A DNA stretch of 37,638 nt from an uncultured Bacteroidales bacterium (GCA_903899825.1 CAIUKU010000370.1:1-37638); one strand, 5' to 3'; counted from the stretch's first letter, positions 24,734 to 33,494 are shown. Program-made: numbers and translations. The notes: generated by a model from the sequence alone, not told the origin.

Positions 24734-25183
24734 ATGGATTTAGCAAAAATACATAGCTCAGCACATATCGATTTTTACTCGGTCAATACAGAAACTGAAC
24801 TTAAACTCACAGTAGTAGAAAGCGGTATATCCGCCGGTTTTCCTTCTCCTGCCGATGACTTTCTGGACAACAGTATCGATTTAAACAAAGCGTTGATAAA
24901 AAACCCCAACGCTACCTTTTACGGAAGGGTGAAAGGTGATTCGATGAAGGATGTAGGTATTCACCATGGTGATTTACTCATCATCGACAAAAGCCTCGAA
25001 CCTCAGGATGGCAAAATTGCTGTTTGTTATATTGACGGAGAGTTTCTGGTGAAGAAAATTAAAATAGAAAAAGATTGCTGCTGGCTGATTGCTGCCAACG
25101 AAAATTATTTACCCATTAAAGTAACTTCCGAAAACGAATTTATCATCTGGGGAATTGTTGTCCATGTTATTAAAAATTTTTAG
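24734..25183 (+). CDS. umuD: UmuD-like self-cleaving subunit of translesion polymerase
   Basis: The 149-residue product is an S24 peptidase of the LexA/UmuD type. The expected cleavage site is A34-G35 in ISAGFPSPADDF. The nucleophile is S70 in KGDSM and the general base is K107 in FLVKKIK. The 37-residue spacing between them equals that of E. coli UmuD (S60, K97). There is no DNA-binding domain, so it is UmuD rather than LexA. RecA filaments would trigger cleavage, and the trimmed dimer joins UmuC to form a Pol V-like enzyme. The stop codon is three bases from the umuC start. The promoter overlaps an inverted repeat. Confidence 0.93.
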   Translation: MDLAKIHSSAHIDFYSVNTETELKLTVVESGISAGFPSPADDFLDNSIDLNKALIKNPNATFYGRVKGDSMKDVGIHHGDLLIIDKSLEPQDGKIAVCYIDGEFLVKKIKIEKDCCWLIAANENYLPIKVTSENEFIIWGIVVHVIKNF

Positions 25184-25186
25184 GCT

Positions 25187-26446
25187 ATGTTTGCACTGCT
25201 AGATTGTAATAATTTTTATGCTTCCTGCGAGCGGGTTTTTCGTCCTGATCTCAATGGTAAGCCTATCGTAGTGCTTTCCAACAACGATGGTTGCGTGATT
25301 GCCCGAAGCAATGAAGCCAAAGCCGTGGGAGTTCCGATGGGAGCACCTGCTTTCAAATACCAGGAATTGTTCAATGAGCACAAAGTGAATGTATTTTCTG
25401 CCAATTTTGCCCTTTATGGCGATCTGAGTATGCGGGTGATGAACATCTTATCCACCTATTGTCCTGAAATGGAAATCTACAGCATTGACGAAGCCTTTCT
25501 CGATTTCAGGGGTTTCGATTATCAAGATTTACCAAAACTGGGAAAAGAAATTGCCATCAAGGTTCACAAATGGACAGGCATACCCGTAAGTATCGGCTTT
25601 GCAGAAACCAAGACCCTGGCCAAAGTTGCCAACCGTGTAGCCAAGAAATACCCTAAGCAAACCTCAAATGTTCATTTTATCGACAGTGATGAGAAACGCA
25701 TCAAGGCCCTTAAATGGCTGAAAGTAGAAGATATCTGGGGCATCGGCCGTCAGCTCAGCAAAAAGCTGAATGCCATCGGTGTGAATACAGCCTATGAATT
25801 TACACAACTTCCTGATGAATACGTCCGCAAACAAATGAGTGTGGTGGAACTGAGACTTAAGAATGAACTGGCAGGACAGCCTATGTTGCAGATTGAAAAG
25901 CGACAGGCGAAAAAGAACATCGCTACTACCCGTTCTTTTGAGAAAAACTATACCACTTTCGATGAACTGGCGGAAAGAGTGGTCACCTTTTCGGTAAGCT
26001 GTGCAGAAAAATTACGCAGGCAAAAATCCTGTTGTACTTCCCTGATGGTTTTTATCCATACCAATGGATTCCGTAAAGAAATGCCGCAATACAGCCGTAA
26101 TATTGTAGTTAAGTTGCCCTATGCCAGCAATTCAGGGATAGAGTTGGCTAAATTTGCATTGCAGGCATTGCAAAGAATTTACAAACAAGGATATCTTTAC
26201 AAAAAAGCGGGTATCATCGTAATGGATTTTTGTCCTGAAAACGAGGTACAACACAGCTTGTTCGAAAACTCAGATCCAAGGCATAAAGTCCTGATGAAAA
26301 CCATGGATGGCATCAATGCCCGCATAGGGCAGCAAAAAATAAAACTCGGCAGTCAGGACCGCGACAGGATATGGAAAATGAAACAGGAAAGATTGTCGCC
26401 GAGATACACTACTAAACTTTCGGAAATCATCATTGTAAATAGCTGA
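25187..26446 (+). CDS. umuC: Y-family translesion DNA polymerase, UmuC subunit
   Basis: UmuC is the catalytic subunit of Pol V and copies past damaged bases at the cost of mutations. The 419-residue product opens with LLDCNNFYASCERVF (D6 binds metal) and VLSNNDGCVIARSNEAK. The second metal pair is D101-E102 in YSIDEAFLDF. The helix-hairpin region (IWGIGRQLSKKLNAIG) and the little-finger domain follow. The C-terminal part with FCPENEVQHSLFEN and a basic end matches the DUF4113 tail of UmuC. Length is normal. It lies three bases after umuD and two bases before the SRAP gene, so the three are an operon. Confidence 0.95.
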   Translation: MFALLDCNNFYASCERVFRPDLNGKPIVVLSNNDGCVIARSNEAKAVGVPMGAPAFKYQELFNEHKVNVFSANFALYGDLSMRVMNILSTYCPEMEIYSIDEAFLDFRGFDYQDLPKLGKEIAIKVHKWTGIPVSIGFAETKTLAKVANRVAKKYPKQTSNVHFIDSDEKRIKALKWLKVEDIWGIGRQLSKKLNAIGVNTAYEFTQLPDEYVRKQMSVVELRLKNELAGQPMLQIEKRQAKKNIATTRSFEKNYTTFDELAERVVTFSVSCAEKLRRQKSCCTSLMVFIHTNGFRKEMPQYSRNIVVKLPYASNSGIELAKFALQALQRIYKQGYLYKKAGIIVMDFCPENEVQHSLFENSDPRHKVLMKTMDGINARIGQQKIKLGSQDRDRIWKMKQERLSPRYTTKLSEIIIVNS

Positions 26447-26448
26447 TT

Positions 26449-27063
26449 ATGTGTTTTCATTCCAAACAAAGCAAAAAAGCCCAAACCCTTGAAAACCGCT
26501 TCAAAGCAGAATTCCTGGATATTGATATATTTATTCCTACCGATCATTACAATGGCTTCAGCCATCCTCAGACACCGGTGATCACCAATAAGCACGCTGA
26601 CAAAATACAACTATTCCATTGGGGACTTATGCCTGATTGGGCCAACGATAAATCCTTAATGAAAAATACTCTGAATGCCAAAATTGAAACCATTCATGAA
26701 AAACCCAGTTTCAGAAATTCAATCAATCAGCGTTGTCTGGTATTGGTGGATGGATTTTATGAATGGCAATGGCTGGATGAGAAAGGAAAAAATAAACAGA
26801 AATATTTAATCACAATGCCTGATGAAGAAGCATTTGCAATGGCCGGTCTTTGGAATACATGGACTGACAGAAAGAGCGGTGAAATCATAAATACTTATAC
26901 CATATTAACTACTGTAGCCAACGAAGCCATGAGCATCATTCATAATTCAAAAAAGAGAATGCCTGTGATACTTAAACCGGAAGAAGAAAGTATATGGCTC
27001 GGAAATCAGGATATTGACATGAATAGAAATATGAAATTATCAGCAGTGAAATTAGACAAATAA
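26449..27063 (+). CDS. SRAP/HMCES family abasic-site protein (YedK-like)
   Basis: HMCES/YedK proteins form a covalent link between their second-residue cysteine and abasic sites in single-stranded DNA, shielding them from breakage. The 204-residue product has C2 exposed after removal of the start methionine, N76 in LNAKIET, E105 in DGFYEWQW and H165 in IIHNSKKRMP. These are the equivalents of the YedK active-site residues (C2, N75, E105, H160). FHWGLMPDW is also a family hallmark. The gene starts two bases after the umuC stop and so is co-expressed with the translesion polymerase. The name SOS response-associated peptidase is historical. Confidence 0.93.
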   Translation: MCFHSKQSKKAQTLENRFKAEFLDIDIFIPTDHYNGFSHPQTPVITNKHADKIQLFHWGLMPDWANDKSLMKNTLNAKIETIHEKPSFRNSINQRCLVLVDGFYEWQWLDEKGKNKQKYLITMPDEEAFAMAGLWNTWTDRKSGEIINTYTILTTVANEAMSIIHNSKKRMPVILKPEEESIWLGNQDIDMNRNMKLSAVKLDK

Positions 27064-27070
27064 AAATGAG

Positions 27071-27153
27071 AAATTTATAAACTTTATACTTTATGAACTT
27101 TACAAACTAAATATCTGTTACTTTTACAAACTTTATTAACGTTACAAACTTAA
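27071..27153 (+). repeat. Nonamer words upstream of nadK, ACTTTATAA family
   Basis: Less regular than the array upstream of the MBOAT gene, but built from the same words: AACTTTATA, CTTTATGAA, CTTTACAAA, then TTACAAACT, TTATTAACG, TTACAAACT. It ends about 8 bases before the nadK start, with the pyrimidine-rich strand again on the sense side. CTTTATGAACTTTA is shared exactly with the arrays at 12941 and 14767. Confidence 0.7.
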
Positions 27154-27160
27154 TACATCC

Positions 27161-28039
27161 ATGAAGATAGCATTATTCGGTAAAAGCATCAGTAGCGACA
27201 GTATGGATTACCTTAAATTACTGGTCGAAAATTTAGAAACCGCAGGTATTTCCATTACGGTGTATGAACCCTATTTGAAAACCATTGGAAAGTATTTATT
27301 TTTTAATAAAGAAGTTGAGGTTTTTTCAGATCACACCCAAATCCGGCATAAGGTTGATTTTCTGTTGTCTATTGGTGGTGATGGTACTTTACTGGATACT
27401 ATTACTTTGCTGAGAGATTCAGGTGTACCGGTATTGGGAATCAATCTGGGAAGGCTGGGATTTTTGGCAAGTATCAATAAAGATATGATTATTCCTGCCA
27501 TTCATGCCATGGTAGAAGGGAATTACAGTCTCGATAAACGTACACTGGTAAAAATAGAAACCGAAAACAATCTGTTTGGTGGGTATAATTATGCACTTAA
27601 TGAAATGACGGTTTATAAAAAGAATCCGCATTCGATGCTGACCATAAAAGTTTTTGTTAACAATGAATTTCTGAATGCCTACTGGGCAGATGGTTTAATT
27701 ATAGCAACCCCGACTGGTTCTACCGCCTACTCGCTCAGTTGTGGCGGACCCATCATTACACCCGATTCAGAAAATTTTATCATCACTCCAATTTCCTCAC
27801 ACAATCTTACCGTACGTCCTATTGTAATACCTGATAACAGTCTGATTAAAATACAGGTAGTATCCCGTGAAAGCGATTATTATGCCAGTCTCGATTCACG
27901 CTCTATCAGCGTTCCCTCAGATACAGAGCTTTGGGTAAAAAAAGAAAGTTTTCACATTAATTTAGTGAAAATGAACAACCAAAACTTTTTTTCTACCCTC
28001 CGCCACAAACTTTTATGGGGTAACGATGCAAGAAATTAA
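27161..28039 (+). CDS. nadK: NAD kinase
   Basis: NadK phosphorylates NAD to NADP in the cytoplasm. The 292-residue product has the diphosphate-binding GGDGT at 72-76, GINLGRLGFLA (93-103), LNEMTVYK (146-153) and the conserved ATPTGSTAYSLSCGGP (182-197). These are in the normal order and spacing for the bacterial family. The start at 27161 fits the usual MKIALFGK N-terminus. In related genomes nadK often precedes the porG-uppS-bamA block, as here, but a 343-bp gap with its own promoter separates them. Confidence 0.95.
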   Translation: MKIALFGKSISSDSMDYLKLLVENLETAGISITVYEPYLKTIGKYLFFNKEVEVFSDHTQIRHKVDFLLSIGGDGTLLDTITLLRDSGVPVLGINLGRLGFLASINKDMIIPAIHAMVEGNYSLDKRTLVKIETENNLFGGYNYALNEMTVYKKNPHSMLTIKVFVNNEFLNAYWADGLIIATPTGSTAYSLSCGGPIITPDSENFIITPISSHNLTVRPIVIPDNSLIKIQVVSRESDYYASLDSRSISVPSDTELWVKKESFHINLVKMNNQNFFSTLRHKLLWGNDARN

Positions 28040-28263
28040 CTATTTTAGCGTTATATCATACTATTTGCATTGTAATCAATGGATATGTAAGTTCAATATT
28101 CTACTTGATAAATTAATGATGCTGTTTAATTTTATAAGTATACAGAAGTATTTATAAATATATAAACCACTTATCAATGCAGAAAAATGGAGTAAACTAT
28201 CTGTTATTAAAGCATAATAAATGTTAAAAGCACAGTGCTTAAAGATTAATTCTCTCAATAATA

Positions 28264-28294
28264 TTGTTTTAAAGCAAAAAAAAAATTACTTTTG
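28264..28294 (+). promoter_or_regulatory. Promoter of the porG-uppS-bamA block
   Basis: TTG at 28264-28266 and TACTTTTG at 28287-28294 are separated by 20 bases. This matches the Bacteroidota sigma-A consensus (TTTG, 19-21 bases, TAnnTTTG). It is the best-formed promoter in the window. The predicted start is at about 28300, leaving a leader of some 80 bases before porG. Confidence 0.65.
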
Positions 28295-28301
28295 CTGACT
28301 T

Positions 28302-28352
28302 ATGATAAAACCGACTTTGAAACAGTAGAAGCATTGTTAAATGCTGTTTTTT
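28302..28352 (+). promoter_or_regulatory. Short leader frame plus hairpin, possible attenuator of porG
   Basis: An 8-codon frame (MIKPTLKQ, 28302-28328) begins at about the predicted transcript start. One base after its stop codon AGCATT (28330-28335) and AATGCT (28340-28345) form a 6-bp stem with a GTTA loop, followed by GTTTTTT. The layout resembles a translation-coupled attenuator, but the stem is short and AT-rich. Confidence 0.3.
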
Positions 28353-28382
28353 AATCTTTTTCAATATAATAAAGTAAAGAAA

Positions 28383-29270
28383 ATGAAGAAAGTAATCATC
28401 ATTATTTGCGGAATATTTTTAACGATAAGCACATACGCACAACGTTCAGAACTTGGCGTAATGCTCGGAACATCTTATTATTTGGGCGACATAAACCCTT
28501 CAGGACAATTCTACAGTCCAAATTTTGCAGCGGGTCTTATTTATCGTTATAATCTGAGTCCACACTGGGCAATAAAATTTGATGCACTTTACGGTACCGT
28601 TGAAGGCAGTGATGCTGATTTTGGAAATATCAGAAATTTGAGTTTCAAATCTCATATTTTAGAATTTTCTTCCCAAATCGAATTGAATTTCTGGGAATAT
28701 TTTACAGGTAGCAGAAGTCATCGTTTTTCGCCTTATATATTTGCAGGGCTGGCTGTATTTAATTACAATCCTCAGGCCATGGACAGTACGGGTACCTGGC
28801 ATGATTTACAGCCATTAGGTACTGAAGGCCAAGGAACTATCAATTATCCGACACGAAAGGTCTACAGTCTTACCCAATTAGCAATCCCATTTGGTGTAGG
28901 ATTTAAATACAGTGTTTCAAAAGCCATCTGTGTTGGCATTGAATGGGGACTGCGTAAAACCTTTGTAGATTATATTGATGATATTAGCACAACTTATGCC
29001 GACAGAAGTTTATTGGCCAATGAAAAAGGCTTTATTGCAGGTTATCTTTCGGATCGTACACCTGAACTTTTTTATCCAGATCCTAATAATCCGACAGATC
29101 CTGTTTTAATACATCGGCCTGCTCACCTTGAAGATGAGCAAAGAGGCACTTCATCCAAAGATGACTGGTATTCTTTTGCAGGAATTACGATTACCTTTAA
29201 ATTGGGTTACAAATCTAAACCTAGCTGTTTTGACAAAGGATTTAATTACAAAGAAAATATATATTACTAA
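28383..29270 (+). CDS. porG: DUF6089 outer-membrane beta-barrel, PorG-like T9SS component
   Basis: I chose the ATG at 28383 (MKKVIIIICG), because it begins a normal signal peptide ending TYAQ; a start at 28341 would lie inside the leader hairpin. The 295-residue product has an N-terminal segment typical of the family (LGVMLGTSYYLGDINPSGQF), then alternating strands, as expected for an eight-strand or similar barrel. Family DUF6089 includes PorG of Porphyromonas gingivalis, which sits in the outer membrane and supports the PorK/PorN ring of the type IX system. In that species porG is likewise followed by uppS, bamA and two ompH genes. Gene order is therefore strong support. The window also encodes T9SS cargo. 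Confidence 0.82.
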   Translation: MKKVIIIICGIFLTISTYAQRSELGVMLGTSYYLGDINPSGQFYSPNFAAGLIYRYNLSPHWAIKFDALYGTVEGSDADFGNIRNLSFKSHILEFSSQIELNFWEYFTGSRSHRFSPYIFAGLAVFNYNPQAMDSTGTWHDLQPLGTEGQGTINYPTRKVYSLTQLAIPFGVGFKYSVSKAICVGIEWGLRKTFVDYIDDISTTYADRSLLANEKGFIAGYLSDRTPELFYPDPNNPTDPVLIHRPAHLEDEQRGTSSKDDWYSFAGITITFKLGYKSKPSCFDKGFNYKENIYY

Positions 29271-29361
29271 TTGGTTTAGTTATTAGTAATTGGTAATTGA
29301 GTTATTAAATGACTATTAAAGGTTTACATTAAATACTAATATTATTATTGCAAGAAGGATA

Positions 29362-30108
29362 ATGAGTTTGAAGGAACAAATAGACAAAAGCAAAATACCT
29401 CAACATGTTGCCATTATTATGGATGGAAATGGCAGATGGGCAAAACAGCGCCAACACGATCGTACTTTTGGTCACGAAAGTGGAGTAATATCAGTAAAAG
29501 AAACGGTAGAAACCGCTGCCGAAATTGGAATAAAATACCTTACATTGTATGCTTTTTCTTCCGAAAACTGGAATCGTCCTAAATCTGAAGTTGATGCGTT
29601 GATGAGTTTATTGGTTAAAACCATTAATCAGGAAACAAAAACTTTAAATGATAACAATATAAGACTGAAAGCTATTGGCGATTTACAAAGTCTGGAATCA
29701 CAAACCTTTGCTGAATTACAAAAAGCGATTGAAAACACGGCTTCTAATACGCAAATGACCCTAATACTGGCATTAAGTTATAGCTCAAGATGGGAAATTA
29801 CGAAAGCCATAGAACAAATTGCAATTAAATTAAAAAACAAAGAATTACAAATAGAAGAAATTAACCAGGATTTGGTTTCCTCTTTTTTAAATACAGCCCC
29901 TTATCCTGATCCTGAACTTTTAATCAGAACCAGTGGTGAATACCGTATCAGTAATTTCTTACTATGGCAAATTGCATATACTGAGCTTTATTTTACACCC
30001 ATTTTATGGCCTGACTTCCGCAGTGAAAATCTCTATGAAGCGATATTGGATTATCAAAACAGAGAAAGACGATTCGGAATGACCAGCGAACAACTATTAA
30101 ACTTTTAA
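29362..30108 (+). CDS. uppS: Undecaprenyl diphosphate synthase (isoprenyl transferase)
   Basis: UppS extends farnesyl diphosphate with isopentenyl units to make the lipid carrier for wall and surface polysaccharide synthesis. The 248-residue product has IIMDGNGRWAKQR (18-30) with the magnesium-binding D21, the FSSENW loop (65-70), and RTSGE (189-193) followed by RISNFLLWQ, where the IPP diphosphate binds. AGAAGGAT lies a few bases before the ATG. It has normal length and is second in the porG-uppS-bamA block, 91 bases after porG. Confidence 0.95.
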   Translation: MSLKEQIDKSKIPQHVAIIMDGNGRWAKQRQHDRTFGHESGVISVKETVETAAEIGIKYLTLYAFSSENWNRPKSEVDALMSLLVKTINQETKTLNDNNIRLKAIGDLQSLESQTFAELQKAIENTASNTQMTLILALSYSSRWEITKAIEQIAIKLKNKELQIEEINQDLVSSFLNTAPYPDPELLIRTSGEYRISNFLLWQIAYTELYFTPILWPDFRSENLYEAILDYQNRERRFGMTSEQLLNF

Positions 30109-30296
30109 ACGCCAGAAGTGATCAAACCCAATACACAGCTCTCTAAAATATAAATTAATAAATTTAATAAATTGCATAACTGCAATTTAATTATACATAT
30201 ACGAATAAAATAAAATAAGAACTATTCCGTTTCACTTTGGCAAAAGGGATGGCTTATTCCAGATGACAAATAAAAAATAATAATAAAAAATAACAA

Positions 30297-32795
30297 ATGA
30301 AAATCAGATTATTTTTGCTTCTTTTATTAATAATATTTTCTGCAGGTATTACCAATGCTCAAATATCATTAGGTAACGACTTATCAGAATTAGATTATTC
30401 AAATCCAAAAGAATATGAAATCGGAGGAATCACTGTTTCAGGCGTTCTGTTCTTAGATAATAATATGCTTATATTAATATCAGGATTATCGGTAGGCGAA
30501 AAAATCACCATCCCCGGCGACAAAATATCCGGAGCAATTGATAAACTCTGGGAACAAGGTTTGTTCGAAAATATTAAAATTTCGGCTACAAAAATACAAG
30601 GACGTACTATTTTCCTGGATATTTTTTTACAGGAAAGACCCAGACTTTCAAAATACAGATTTACAGGAATACGTAAGGGTGAAGCAGAAAAATTAAGAGA
30701 AGAGATTAAGATTACCAGCGGGGATGTTATTACCGAAAATATTATTACCCGTACATCCAACAGCATTTTCAACTATTTTAATAAAAAAGGTTATTTAAAT
30801 ACAACAGTTGATATTAAACAAATTTTAGACACTGCTGTCACCAATAGTGTGATACTGCTTATTGATGTTCATAAAAACAAAAAAGTTAAAATAGCAGAAA
30901 TCAATATTCACGATAATCAATTTTTAAGCGATAATAAAGTACGAAAAGCATTTAAAGAGACCAAACGCAAAAGGATTTATCATATTTTCAAATCTTCAAA
31001 ATTTATTGAAGAAGACTATAAAGCAGATCTGGAAAAAGTTATTGCGAAATACAATGAACTGGGGTTCAGGGATGCTATCATTGTAAAAGATACAGTTACT
31101 AAAATCAACAACAAATTAATCAACGTTGATGTATGGATACACGAAGGCAAAAAGTTTTATTTTAACAATATAACTTTTGTCGGTAACACCAAATATTCAT
31201 CTAAACAATTGGGAGATATTTTAAAAATACGCAAAGGTGATGTATACAATCAAAGCGCATTGAATCAGAATTTATCCTTTAATCCTAATGGTTACGACAT
31301 TAGTTCATTATATATGGATGATGGTTATCTTTTCTTTCAGGCAATTCCGGTTGAAGTACAGGTAAATAATGATTCTATTGATATTGAAATCAGAATACGG
31401 GAAGGCAAACAAGCACGTATCAATAAAGTTACCATAAAGGGAAACACTAAAACCAACGACCATGTGGTTATCAGGGAAATAAAAACAATACCCGGTCAGT
31501 TGTTCAGTCGTGCCGACATTATCAGAACCACCCGTGAATTAGCACAATTGCGTTATTTTAATGCAGAAACAATCAAACCGGTCCCTACTCCAGATCCTGA
31601 AAACGGAACTGTTGACATTGAGTATCAGGTTGAAGAAACCTCTTCAGACCAGGTTGAAATCTCAGGTGGCTGGGGTGGAGGCATGGTTGTAGGAACACTC
31701 GGCCTTTCTTTCAATAATTTTTCAGCAAAAAATATTTTTAACGGTAAGGCATGGAAACCATTACCCTCCGGTGACGGACAAAAACTCAGTCTGAGAGGTC
31801 AAACCAACGGACAATACTATTATTCGGTAAGCGCATCGTTCACTGAGCCATGGTTAGGAGGCAAAAAACCTAATGCTTTCAGTGTTTCTGTATATCATTC
31901 CAAACAATCCAATGGTGTTGCCTCTGATAATGCTTCTTATGCTTCATTAACTATTAATGGTATCACAGTGGGTTTAGGTAAAAGAGTTAAATGGCCTGAT
32001 GATTACTTCACCATTTATCATGCTGTCAGTTTACAAAACTATACCTTAAACAACTACGGATCCTTATTTTCATTCAGCAACGGATATTCAAACAATCTAA
32101 ATTATGGTTTAACAATATCCCGTAATTCAATAGATGCGCCAATCTATGCACGATCTGGCTCAGAATTGTCTTTGTCAATGCAATTTACCCCTCCTTATTC
32201 TGCATTTTCAAAAAAGGATTATACTACCCTTTCTGATCAGGAAAAATACAGGTTTTTAGAATACCACAAATGGAAATTCAAAGCATCCTGGTTTTTCAAT
32301 TTAACTGGTAAATGGGTGTTAAATACAAAAGCTAAATTTGGATTTGTCGGCTATTACAATAAAGAAGTGGGTTATCCTCCTTTTGAGAGATTTTATCTGG
32401 GTGGTGACGGACTTTCGGGTTATGCACTGGACGGAAGAGAACTTATAGCCATGAGAGGTTATGGAAACAACTCTCTTACTCCAAAGACAGGACAAAACTA
32501 TACCGGTGGAAATGTATATGATAAATACACTGTTGAATTACGTTACCCATTGTCACTCAACCCAAATGCAACCATTTACGGACTTGCTTTTGTTGAAGGT
32601 GGAAATGCATGGTCAAGTTTCAAGGAATATAACCCGTTTAACATGTATAAATCTGCCGGATTCGGTGTCAGAATCTTCTTACCTATGTTTGGAATGCTTG
32701 GTTTAGACTGGGGTTATGGATTCGATAAAGTACCCGGTTTCATTGATGCTTCAGGAGGTCAGTTCCATTTCTCTATCAATCAATCTATTGATTAA
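30297..32795 (+). CDS. bamA: BamA outer-membrane assembly factor (Omp85)
   Basis: BamA folds and inserts beta-barrel proteins into the outer membrane. The 832-residue product has a signal peptide (about 1-22), a periplasmic array of POTRA domains (about 40-455) and a C-terminal barrel (about 470-832). POTRA boundaries show as repeated units such as ITFVGNTKYSS and VTIKGNTKTND. The barrel carries the lid-lock type motif YLGGDGLSGYALDGRE (about 700-715). Its last strand ends FHFSINQSID, so the final residue is not aromatic, which is unusual for the last strand of Omp85 proteins. Two periplasmic chaperone genes follow it. Confidence 0.95.
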   Translation: MKIRLFLLLLLIIFSAGITNAQISLGNDLSELDYSNPKEYEIGGITVSGVLFLDNNMLILISGLSVGEKITIPGDKISGAIDKLWEQGLFENIKISATKIQGRTIFLDIFLQERPRLSKYRFTGIRKGEAEKLREEIKITSGDVITENIITRTSNSIFNYFNKKGYLNTTVDIKQILDTAVTNSVILLIDVHKNKKVKIAEINIHDNQFLSDNKVRKAFKETKRKRIYHIFKSSKFIEEDYKADLEKVIAKYNELGFRDAIIVKDTVTKINNKLINVDVWIHEGKKFYFNNITFVGNTKYSSKQLGDILKIRKGDVYNQSALNQNLSFNPNGYDISSLYMDDGYLFFQAIPVEVQVNNDSIDIEIRIREGKQARINKVTIKGNTKTNDHVVIREIKTIPGQLFSRADIIRTTRELAQLRYFNAETIKPVPTPDPENGTVDIEYQVEETSSDQVEISGGWGGGMVVGTLGLSFNNFSAKNIFNGKAWKPLPSGDGQKLSLRGQTNGQYYYSVSASFTEPWLGGKKPNAFSVSVYHSKQSNGVASDNASYASLTINGITVGLGKRVKWPDDYFTIYHAVSLQNYTLNNYGSLFSFSNGYSNNLNYGLTISRNSIDAPIYARSGSELSLSMQFTPPYSAFSKKDYTTLSDQEKYRFLEYHKWKFKASWFFNLTGKWVLNTKAKFGFVGYYNKEVGYPPFERFYLGGDGLSGYALDGRELIAMRGYGNNSLTPKTGQNYTGGNVYDKYTVELRYPLSLNPNATIYGLAFVEGGNAWSSFKEYNPFNMYKSAGFGVRIFLPMFGMLGLDWGYGFDKVPGFIDASGGQFHFSINQSID

Positions 32796-32864
32796 TTATT
32801 ATAAAGAAAAATTTCTGGCACATTATTTGCAAAACCTAATACATAAATTTAAAATTTTAATATC

Positions 32865-33494
32865 ATGAAGAAAATATTTTTTAGTTTACTTTTTTTACTC
32901 TTTATAACAGGAGTGAGTTATTCGCAAAAATATGCATATGTCGACTCTGAATATATTATGGATAATATTCCTGAATACAAAGATGCACAATCAGAAATCG
33001 ACGCTTTATCCAAACAATGGCAAAAAGAGATTGAGCAAAAATTCAAAGAAATCGACAACCTTTACAAATCATTCCAGGCTGAATCTGTACTTTTGCCTGA
33101 AGAAGTGAAGAAAAAAAGAGAAAACGAAATCATTGCATCAGAAAAAGAAGCAAAAGATTTACAGAAAAAAAGATTTGGTAAAGATGGCGATTTATATAAA
33201 AGACGTCAGGATCTGGTAAAGCCACTGCAGGATAAGGTTTACAATGCCATCGAAAAAAGAGCACAGGATAAAAATTACATCTTTGTTTTTGATAAAGCCG
33301 GTAGCCTGAGCATAATGTATGCTGATGCAAAATATGACATCAGTGATGATATATTAAATGATTTAGGATATAAACTCAATAAAGCAGCAACAAAAACCAC
33401 AAATACAAATACGAACACAAATACGAATACAGATTCAAAACAAACAACACCTTCACCCCGCAATCCAAATCAAAGACAGGGAGAGAGAAAATAA
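32865..33494 (+). CDS. OmpH/Skp-family periplasmic chaperone, first copy
   Basis: Skp/OmpH proteins form trimers whose coiled-coil tentacles hold unfolded outer-membrane proteins in the periplasm. The 209-residue product has a signal peptide (about 1-20, ending SYSQ), the family start KYAYVDSEYIMDNIPEY, and a long charged helix (about 45-125). The last strand region is NYIFVFDKAGSLSIMYAD. The final 35 residues are an extra tail rich in Thr, Asn and Pro, with TNTNTNTNTNTD encoded by a hexanucleotide repeat. Proximity to bamA supports the role. Confidence 0.9.
   Translation: MKKIFFSLLFLLFITGVSYSQKYAYVDSEYIMDNIPEYKDAQSEIDALSKQWQKEIEQKFKEIDNLYKSFQAESVLLPEEVKKKRENEIIASEKEAKDLQKKRFGKDGDLYKRRQDLVKPLQDKVYNAIEKRAQDKNYIFVFDKAGSLSIMYADAKYDISDDILNDLGYKLNKAATKTTNTNTNTNTNTDSKQTTPSPRNPNQRQGERK
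33399..33434 (+). repeat. Hexanucleotide microsatellite within the first skp gene
   Basis: Six 6-base units follow in phase: ACAAAT, ACAAAT, ACGAAC, ACAAAT, ACGAAT, ACAGAT. They encode the alternating Thr-Asn tail. Changes in copy number would keep the frame and only alter tail length. Confidence 0.7.

Larger units (their letters stand above)
28040..28382. other. 343-bp leader region upstream of porG
   Basis: The first 220 bases are AT-rich with no visible gene. The last 120 hold a good promoter (28264-28294), an 8-codon open frame and a small hairpin with a T run, described separately. Confidence 0.6.

Noticed and set aside
28341-28382. Upstream ATG that would add 14 residues to PorG
   Set aside because: It lies inside the leader hairpin and would hide the signal peptide; the ATG at 28383 begins a normal one.
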